From JAJDBU01 sp046756925 (GTDB lineage: Bacteria; Nitrospirota; Nitrospiria; SBBL01; JAADHI01): 27,843 nt of DNA. Positions within the stretch are counted from its first letter, which is position 1. Each line of letters begins with the position of its first letter. Below the pieces are notes generated by a model. The model searched no databases, was not told where the DNA came from, and saw only the letters and a program-made list of their open reading frames with translations. Position numbers and translations under genes: made by a program. The stretch spans positions 1 through 27,843 of the forward strand of contig JBHHXH010000032.1 of the NCBI GenBank assembly GCA_046756925.1. The letters are read 5' to 3'. Shown here piece after piece: positions 23,024 to 27,843 of the stretch.

Positions 23024-23104
23024 TGAATGGATCATTGGGCGAGGTGTTGGATCAGGATGCACAGATCAGGATGGAAAACAAACATTGTTCTAAGCGGAAG
23101 GCGT

Positions 23105-23320
23105 TCATCGCCGCCCAATCAGCCAGAAAAAGAACGAAATCAGAATGCTAAGCAGAATCGATGTGGCGAGCGGAAAATAAAAAGTAAAATTTTTTCGCTC
23201 AATCAGGATATCTCCCGGTAACTTTCCGAGTCCGGGAATCTTCCCGAAAAAAACAATCAAGGCGCCGATAATCACGAGAAAAATTCCCAAAACGATCAGG
23301 GTGCGCCCAACTTCGAACAT
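23105..23320 (-). CDS. DUF2905 small membrane protein (71 aa)
   Basis: This 71-residue protein has two hydrophobic helices flanking the family core. It begins MFEVGRTLIVLGIFLVIIGA; FGKIPGLGKLPGDILIERKN carries the conserved Gly-Pro-Gly-Asp-Ile pattern of DUF2905, and LLSILISFFFWLIG is the second helix. The function of the family is unknown. The ATG at 23320 gives the family N-terminus. The same frame is open to 23734, but that upstream part overlaps nadA on the same strand and is not coding. It starts 11 bp after the nadA stop and lies upstream of queA in the same direction. Confidence 0.93.
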   Translation of the reverse strand: MFEVGRTLIVLGIFLVIIGALIVFFGKIPGLGKLPGDILIERKNFTFYFPLATSILLSILISFFFWLIGRR

Positions 23321-23331
23321 TTTCAACCAAC

Positions 23332-24258
23332 TTATCTTCCGATTTCCAGCATCCGGTCGATCGCCTTTTTGGCACGCACTCGAATCGGTTCTTGCACTTC
23401 CACGGGATAACGCATCTCTTCGAGGGACCAGAGGAGATTTTCGAGATTGTTTACCTTCATGTGTGCGCAATCGCACCAGCGACAGGCAGGAATGAACGAT
23501 TTCTCCGGGTTTTCTTTCTTGAGGCGGTGCAGAATGCCAACTTCCGTTGCAACAATGATTTCTTTCTTCTTCGTTTTTTGAGATTCGAGACAAATACCGC
23601 TTGTCGAAAGAACATGATCCGCCATATTCGCGACCTCCAGCGTGCATTCCGGATGGGCCATCACAAGGGCTTCGGGATGCGCCGCCTTGGTCTCCGCAAT
23701 TTCCGAGGTCATCATTCGAAGGTGGGTCGGACAATAGCCGTTGTACAAGATCAGTTTTCGACGGGTCTGCCGCATGACATGTTCGCCGAGATATTGATCA
23801 GGGATGAAGATAATCTCGCGATCCTCAGGAATGGACCGGACCACATTCGCCGCATTCGAAGAGGTGCAACAGATATCCGATTCGGCCTTTACCTCTGCGC
23901 TCGAATTGACGTAACAAACCACGACGGCGTCCGGATACGTATTCTTCAAATCACGAATCTCTTTTGCTGATATCATCTCCGCCATGCCGCAACCCGCGGA
24001 CAAGTCCGGCAGCAGCACGGTCTGCGTGGGGCAGAGGATGGCAGCAGTTTCGGCCATAAAATGGACCCCGCAAAAGACAATGACTTTCGCATCGGTCCTG
24101 GACGCCTTTTGCGCCAACTCCAGCGAATCCCCCAAAAAATCCGCAAGGTCCTGGATTTCGCCCAGTTGATAATTATGGGCCAGGATAATTGCTTGGCGTT
24201 CGACTTTCAGTTGTTCAATGCGTGCAAGCAGGCGCGCTTCCGTCGTCGTCACAGACAA
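23332..24258 (-). CDS. nadA: Quinolinate synthase NadA
   Basis: NadA condenses iminoaspartate with dihydroxyacetone phosphate to quinolinate in de novo NAD synthesis and carries a [4Fe-4S] cluster. The three cluster cysteines are seen in LSAGCGMAEM, NGYCPTHLRM and the C-terminal RWCDCAHMKVNN. Other landmarks are IILAHNYQ, DSLELAQ, FCGVHFMAETAAIL, INSSAEVKA-like VNSSAEVKAESD and AHPEC. No good ATG starts the frame. TTG at 24258 is preferred because GAGAGG is 7 bases upstream; GTG at 24252 would give MTTTEARLLARI and is also likely. A TTG at 24312 would add 18 non-family residues. A TATAAT box lies upstream at 24336-24341. It is the first gene of the nadA, DUF2905, queA series; nadB and nadC are not in the window. 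Confidence 0.94.
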   Translation of the reverse strand: MSVTTTEARLLARIEQLKVERQAIILAHNYQLGEIQDLADFLGDSLELAQKASRTDAKVIVFCGVHFMAETAAILCPTQTVLLPDLSAGCGMAEMISAKEIRDLKNTYPDAVVVCYVNSSAEVKAESDICCTSSNAANVVRSIPEDREIIFIPDQYLGEHVMRQTRRKLILYNGYCPTHLRMMTSEIAETKAAHPEALVMAHPECTLEVANMADHVLSTSGICLESQKTKKKEIIVATEVGILHRLKKENPEKSFIPACRWCDCAHMKVNNLENLLWSLEEMRYPVEVQEPIRVRAKKAIDRMLEIGR

Positions 24259-24461
24259 AACAAAGCCTCTCAATTTTCGGCTAAGTCTAGCACAGGAAAC
24301 AGAGGCAATCAATATATCGACACACCTTATAACCTATTATAAAAAGTTCTTTTCTGCCGCACGGCTGGATCAATTGGCATCAGCAACAAACGCCTCAGAC
24401 CGATAAGGATTTTCCACATCCATTCGGCCAATCGAATATTTCCCCATCCATGCGATAAAAA

Positions 24462-24490
24462 TTGACTCCTTTACGAATCTTTGTTAGTCT
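24462..24490 (+). promoter_or_regulatory. Forward promoter abutting the start codon of the small membrane protein
   Basis: TTGACT (24462-24467) and TAGTCT (24485-24490) are separated by 17 bases. The start site would fall at about 24497, on the ATG itself, and no ribosome-binding site is seen. Leaderless transcription is therefore likely if this promoter is used. The -10 box keeps only three consensus bases. Confidence 0.5.
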
Positions 24491-24496
24491 CCCAGC

Positions 24497-24826
24497 ATGG
24501 CGGCATTTCTCGATATTCAGGCGATTCGGCTCTCTCTTCCGGGGATGATCGTGACGGGTATCACCGGGGGTGTCGTCGGCTCTTTCATGGGAAGCGTTGT
24601 TTGGATTTTCGGCATGGCGTTGTTGGGCGCGATTATCGGAAACATCGTCTGGAGACTCGGCGGACAACATTTTTTCTTGTTTATCGTAATCGGCATCCTG
24701 TTGGGGAGCGGGCTGGCGATTTATTTGGGCGGGATAGACGCCGCCTTACTCGGCGCCGGCGCGGGCGGCGCGATGGGCGGGTTTATCGGGGTCAATATCA
24801 AGATGCTGCAAACCAGAAGTTCATAG
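24497..24826 (+). CDS. Small glycine-rich membrane protein (109 aa), transglycosylase-associated-like
   Basis: The 109-residue product has three to four hydrophobic, glycine-rich helices: LPGMIVTGITGGVVGSFMGS, WIFGMALLGAIIGNIVWRL, FFLFIVIGILLGSGLAIYLG and LLGAGAGGAMGGFIGVNI. The GxxG spacing resembles the small transglycosylase-associated (GlsB/YeaQ-like) membrane proteins, although this one is longer than usual. The overlapping frame 24481-24855 translates to Arg-rich junk and is a shadow. No Shine-Dalgarno sequence precedes the ATG, and a promoter at 24462-24490 would make the transcript leaderless. It is divergent from nadA and lies 188 bp upstream of the AI-2E transporter gene. Function unknown. 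Confidence 0.75.
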   Translation: MAAFLDIQAIRLSLPGMIVTGITGGVVGSFMGSVVWIFGMALLGAIIGNIVWRLGGQHFFLFIVIGILLGSGLAIYLGGIDAALLGAGAGGAMGGFIGVNIKMLQTRSS

Positions 24827-24974
24827 TCCGCCTTTTAAAACCCCAATCCTTCTAAACAACCTTGCCGGTCACCCATTTGCCGCATCTCGGATGGTCTTCA
24901 CCGCTCTACACTCATGCCCTCCATTATGACACAAACCCTTTAACCGTGTGCAAAGGTACACTTTTATCTCCTCG

Positions 24975-24991
24975 GATCGAAGCCTTCGATC
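24975..24991. promoter_or_regulatory. 17-bp palindrome GATCGAAG-C-CTTCGATC upstream of the transporter gene
   Basis: Two perfect 8-base arms flank a single C, ending 23 bp before the ATG at 25015. No T-run follows. The size and position suit a dimeric regulator site rather than a terminator. A weaker GTGT...ACAC pair lies about 20 bases further upstream. Confidence 0.5.
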
Positions 24992-25433
24992 GCTGAAAAT
25001 ATCGCCGACTGATTATGGAAGAAACGACTCTCAATAGCGACCCACGATGGAACAATCCGCTCGGATGGGTTCTTTTTGCCATCTTAGGAATCGGCTGTCT
25101 CTATTTCTCCAAAAGCATTCTCGCCCCATTTCTTGTTTCCTTTCTTCTGGCTTATACCTTCGATCCAGTGATCGATTTTCTGGAGAACCGGAAATGCCCT
25201 CGGTCTCCGGCGATTTGGTTGGTTTTCACGACGATCCTTATCACTTTTGTCTTTATATTGTTCTTCGGATTTCCCCTCCTTCAAGACCAAACGACCAAGG
25301 CCTTCGATACCCTTCCAATCTATTTACAAGATCTACGCGAAGAAATCCTCCCCTCTCTTCTCTTGAAAAGCGATTCGGTATTTCGCTGCCGCAATCTCTG
25401 GATGAAACGCTTCAAACGGTCATACCTCACTTA

Positions 25434-25451
25434 AAGGAGGAAGCACCGGTG
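25434..25451 (+). promoter_or_regulatory. Strong ribosome-binding site and GTG inside the split transporter gene
   Basis: AAGGAGG (25434-25440) begins on the last base of the TAA that ends the first fragment and is followed by 8 bases and GTG (25449-25451) in the second frame. In the intact ancestral frame these bases simply encode LKEEAPV. In the present sequence they could allow re-initiation. Confidence 0.5.
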
Positions 25452-26074
25452 ATCTTCAAACCGGTCATCACCTTTGTCCTTACCTTCTTTACCAATACGG
25501 TCGGCATGATCGCCGCCGTGGCGAATTTAATCATGATTCCTTTCATGTTTTATTATTTATTGAGAGACTTCGACCAAATTAAAGCACACTTGCTTGCTCA
25601 TGTGCCGCAACGCTTTCGAAACACCTTGAACCAGCGGCTGAAAGAAATTGACGTGTCTCTGAGCGGTTTCGTTCGGGGACAACTATTGGTTATTTTTTTA
25701 TTGGGATGTTTTTATGTAGCGGGTCTGATGTGGATCGGTCTCGATCTTGCGTTTTTGCTGGGAATCGTTGCCGCAATTGGAGAAATTGTTCCCTATATCG
25801 GTTTTGCCGTCGGTTTATTGCTCTCGATCTTTTTTGTCTTCCTGCAGTTTCATGATTTTGCACACCCCTTCTATGTGGTCCTCCTTTTTGCGGCGATGCA
25901 ATCCTTACAAGGCTTGGCCCTCGCCCCCATGATCATGGGGCGCGAGGTTGGATTGCATCCCTTGGTCATTGTGGCCTCCATTTATATTGGAGGGGACCTG
26001 TTCGGTTTCGTCGGAATCTTGCTCGCCGTTCCCGGCGGGGCCGTACTGGTTGTGCTACTGAAGGCCCTTTCATC

Positions 26075-26110
26075 TTATTACAGAAACTCCGCTTATTACA
26101 GAAACTCCGC
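26075..26110. repeat. 18-bp tandem duplication near the transporter gene 3' end
   Basis: TTATTACAGAAACTCCGC occurs exactly at 26075-26092 and 26093-26110. It is in frame and gives YYRNSAYYRNSA in the C-terminal tail, so it adds six residues without breaking the frame. Confidence 0.95.
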
Positions 26111-26188
26111 GCTTTTTCAGGGAACATCCATATAAGACCCGAACCGAAGGCAGCGAAGCGATGTCACCGAAACGGTTCAGAGGTTTCT

Positions 26189-27169
26189 TCAAGGATAATA
26201 CTCGGCAAATCCCCAGACCCGTTCCTCCTGCGTACCGGCTTTTACGATGCCCTCAATCGCCATCACATAGTAACCTCCCGTCACCCAATTTTTAGAGGCC
26301 TCGCCTCGAGACCAAAGGAAGAGCCGGCCGGCTTCAGGGCTTGTATCCACCTGCCAACGCTGTGGCACTTTGTAAAAAGCAAGGGGAGGCGTTTTTTTCT
26401 TCAGCGCCGTAATGGGGATCGGCGATTTAAAGGTATGAACGATGTGGTCTTTCTGCAGGATTACCCCTCCTTCCGATTGAAGCGTCTCCGGAAGGTGATG
26501 TGTGTTTTTAAAGGCGTTTTGGTCCGCTTTGTTTTGATGAAAATAAATCAGCTTGCCCGCTTCGCTTTTCAAATAAAAGCCCTGGTATTCCTTATAGAGA
26601 TGCTTATAGCGCATGAGACCGTCAAACCCGTTCCAAAGAAGGGATTCATAGATTAAATCTCCCCAATATTTTTTTCCATGAATGCTCAAGACCGCCTCGG
26701 CGATTCCAATGGTTTTCTTGAGCGTGACCCCGTTATTCGGCGTATAAATTCGACGGACCGGGCCACTGGAGATTTTTAAGGTATAATCTCCGGCATCGTA
26801 TTTGAGGATAAATCCGGAAGAAGCCGTTCCGTCCGCGGCGGCATAATATGAGGGTTGAATGACGGTTAAATCGGTCTCCACAAACCGATATTTGTCGTTC
26901 CCTTCGAAGAAAGACCATTGACTTTTTTCGAACACCGCGCCAAAAAACTCGCCATATTTTTTTTCGCTGTCCCCCCCACGCTCGAAGGCCATCAATACCA
27001 TGTGGAGATCGTCGATATCTTCACCCCGAAAGATAAATCGATCGGAGTAGAATATGGTTTTTTCTTCATTCGCGTTGGGAGGCGCTTCCGTTTGTGCAAA
27101 CGCTCCCGATATCGCCGCAGCGAGAAAAAAAAATGCCAGCATCATGTATAGACGCATGATCAATCCCAT
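26189..27169 (-). CDS. Secreted protein of unknown function (326 aa)
   Basis: The protein has a signal peptide (MRLYMMLAFFFLAAAISGAFA, cleavage before Gln) and a mature part rich in beta strands with many aromatics: IFYSDRFIFRGEDIDDLH, WSFFEGNDKYRFVETDL, FILKYDAGDYTLKISSG and GGYYVMAIEGIVK. The pattern suggests a beta-sandwich or lipocalin-like fold. I considered a CrtC/AttH-type hydratase-like domain but cannot support it with motifs. The frame is open to 27238; the ATG at 27169 (MGLIMRLYMM) is chosen because it precedes the signal peptide directly, and 27157 is an alternative. It converges on the transporter gene and is divergent from the next small gene. No operon partner. Confidence 0.75.
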   Translation of the reverse strand: MGLIMRLYMMLAFFFLAAAISGAFAQTEAPPNANEEKTIFYSDRFIFRGEDIDDLHMVLMAFERGGDSEKKYGEFFGAVFEKSQWSFFEGNDKYRFVETDLTVIQPSYYAAADGTASSGFILKYDAGDYTLKISSGPVRRIYTPNNGVTLKKTIGIAEAVLSIHGKKYWGDLIYESLLWNGFDGLMRYKHLYKEYQGFYLKSEAGKLIYFHQNKADQNAFKNTHHLPETLQSEGGVILQKDHIVHTFKSPIPITALKKKTPPLAFYKVPQRWQVDTSPEAGRLFLWSRGEASKNWVTGGYYVMAIEGIVKAGTQEERVWGFAEYYP

Positions 27170-27274
27170 TTTTAAATCTTCAAGGGCATGGTGACAGAAG
27201 CGCCAAAAGCTGTCAACTCTATTATCGAAGCCAGTCACGGCGGCATTGCGCCTTGGGTTTACGCGCGATCCTTG

Positions 27275-27283
27275 TGTTATAAT
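27275..27283 (+). promoter_or_regulatory. Extended -10 promoter element for the small gene at 27304
   Basis: TGTTATAAT (27275-27283) is a perfect TATAAT with an upstream TGn. There is only a weak -35 (TTGGGT, 19-base spacer), as is usual for extended -10 promoters. The start would be near 27290, a leader of about 14 bases. Confidence 0.6.
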
Positions 27284-27303
27284 GCTCCCAGCGCTGATTG
27301 CAT

Positions 27304-27669
27304 ATGATGAAAGATCCGGAAGCCTTTATTCAAGAAAAGCTGGCCAAAAAAAATTTATCGGCCAATACGGTTCGAGATCTTCTTATGGCGGCTTTTTTAC
27401 TTATTCTTCGCAAACATGCGTCAGCCCGTGCCCGCATTACCGACGGAGATGCATGGCTTGAGGCAAAGACAGATGATATCAGGAAACAGTGTGTCCATGC
27501 TTTCGGCGCGATCGGAGCTCCCTTGGAGTATCCGACACGCGAACAATTAATCAAAGCGATGGATGCGCTGAAGACGGCTTATCGCTTCGACTGCCTTTCC
27601 CAACCGCTGCAAAAGGAATTTGAAGACCTTTGCCGATTATTTTTTTCAAAATTTTCAGATCCTTTTTGA
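27304..27669 (+). CDS. Small unknown protein (121 aa)
   Basis: I do not recognise this protein. It is soluble, mostly helical and moderately basic. Notable segments are FIQEKLAKKNLSANTVRDLL at the N-terminus and LQKEFEDLCRLFFSKF at the C-terminus, with two Cys and no signal peptide. Starts at 27304 and 27307 (adjacent ATG codons) are both possible, and a TTG at 27298 would add two residues. No clear ribosome-binding site is present. An extended -10 element lies 21 bases upstream. The gene ends about 45 bp before the tRNA-Glu promoter. Codon use and composition match its neighbours. Confidence 0.6.
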   Translation: MMKDPEAFIQEKLAKKNLSANTVRDLLMAAFLLILRKHASARARITDGDAWLEAKTDDIRKQCVHAFGAIGAPLEYPTREQLIKAMDALKTAYRFDCLSQPLQKEFEDLCRLFFSKFSDPF

Positions 27670-27713
27670 CGATGCGATTCGTATCCCATTAAAACCCATG
27701 GAACCATAAACGC

Positions 27714-27742
27714 TTGACATCAACACCCCATCCTTGTAGTAT
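27714..27742 (+). promoter_or_regulatory. Promoter of tRNA-Glu
   Basis: TTGACA (27714-27719) and TAGTAT (27737-27742) are separated by 17 bases. The start site would be near 27749, about 17 bases before the tRNA 5' end. Confidence 0.8.
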
Positions 27743-27765
27743 CTTTCGACTTTATGGCCCACACC

Positions 27766-27843
27766 GTCCCCATCGTCTAGCCTGGCCCAGGACACCGCCC
27801 TTTCACGGCGGTAACAGGGGTTCAAATCCCCTTGGGGACACCA
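27766..27843 (+). tRNA. tRNA-Glu (anticodon TTC), CCA encoded
   Basis: The acceptor stem GTCCCCA pairs with TGGGGAC at the 3' end, followed by discriminator A and an encoded CCA that closes the window. The anticodon stem CCGCC/GGCGG frames the loop CTTTCAC with anticodon TTC. The T arm is AGGGGTTCAAATCCCCT. All stems pair. Further tRNA genes may follow beyond the window edge. Confidence 0.97.

Larger units (their letters stand above)
25015..26135 (+). pseudogene. AI-2E/PerM-family membrane transporter, frameshifted
   Basis: The gene encodes an AI-2E family exporter-like permease, but it is split between two frames. Frame one, 25015-25434, carries the N-terminal helices (LGWVLFAILGIGCLYFSKSI, LAPFLVSFLLAYTFDPVIDF) and ends 27 residues after family similarity is lost. 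The other frame carries the rest: LEKRFGISLP, then VGMIAAVANLIMIPFMFYYL, the conserved GFVRGQLLVIFLLG, VPYIGFAVG and VGLHPLVIVASIYIGG. The switch lies near 25341-25362 in a pyrimidine-rich tract (ccctctcttctcttg). Removing two bases (CT) restores SSLEKRFG, which suggests a 2-bp slippage gain or a sequencing error. A GTG at 25449 with AAGGAGG upstream could start the second part separately (25449-26135). The end carries an 18-bp duplication. Otherwise the gene looks recently active. Confidence 0.85.

Noticed and set aside
23105..23734. 209-codon minus-strand frame
   Set aside because: Only the last 71 codons match a family (DUF2905); the upstream part overlaps nadA on the same strand and translates to unlikely protein.
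25341..25370. Programmed -1 frameshift in the transporter gene
   Set aside because: No X XXY YYZ slippery heptamer is in register at the switch and no strong downstream stem was seen; a slippage mutation or sequencing error is simpler.

Overview
The window looks like a chromosomal segment of a Gram-negative (diderm) bacterium. It encodes a SPOR-domain cell-envelope protein, an outer-membrane beta-barrel, a lipoprotein beta-propeller, a periplasmic TlpA-type thioredoxin and ordinary housekeeping genes (der, nadA, queA, dinG, tRNA-Glu). Base composition is moderate, roughly half G+C by eye. The phylum cannot be fixed from sequence alone; a Nitrospirota-like or deltaproteobacterial-type environmental lineage is my guess and is weakly held.

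Layout. (1) 1-10342, all on the minus strand, is one tightly packed gene series. It starts at a consensus promoter (10367-10396) and runs cbbQ-like MoxR ATPase, 994-residue cbbO/norD-like VWA protein, type III methyltransferase mod, HepT-like HEPN protein, MntA-like nucleotidyltransferase, type III helicase-nuclease res, a small unknown protein, and der (cut by the window edge). Junctions are 4-bp overlaps, an 8-bp overlap, a 1-bp overlap and short gaps. (2) 10343-10759 is intergenic and holds a 147-bp MITE-like element. (3) 10760-17146, minus strand, is a probable envelope or redox/metal operon: two small His/Cys-rich membrane proteins, an outer-membrane barrel, a YVTN-type beta-propeller lipoprotein with a GHGH tail, a membrane-fused spermidine-synthase-like protein and a TlpA thioredoxin. 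(4) 17366-21424 carries a TPR protein, dinG (its 3' end exactly duplicated in tandem), a small unknown protein and a SPOR protein. (5) 21425-21901 is a gene-poor gap. (6) 21902-24258, minus strand, is nadA, a DUF2905 protein and queA. (7) 24497-27843 holds a glycine-rich small membrane protein, a frameshifted AI-2E/PerM-family transporter gene, a secreted unknown protein, a small unknown protein and tRNA-Glu.

How the genes work together. The type III restriction-modification genes enclose a complete HepT/MntA-type toxin-antitoxin pair that keeps its signature motifs (RX4HXY and GSX10DXD). The whole block lies 12 bp downstream of a MoxR-VWA chaperone pair whose VWA protein has an unusual N-terminal array of eight ~38-residue repeats. 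The second candidate system is the 10.8-17.1 kb operon. Its two small paralogue-like proteins share a membrane segment, a His-rich stretch, a CxxxC motif and a proline-rich tail, and its promoter sits so close to the first ATG that the transcript should be nearly leaderless. Between 18 and 26 kb there are several exact short tandem duplications and one frameshift, consistent with recent slippage or with assembly trouble.
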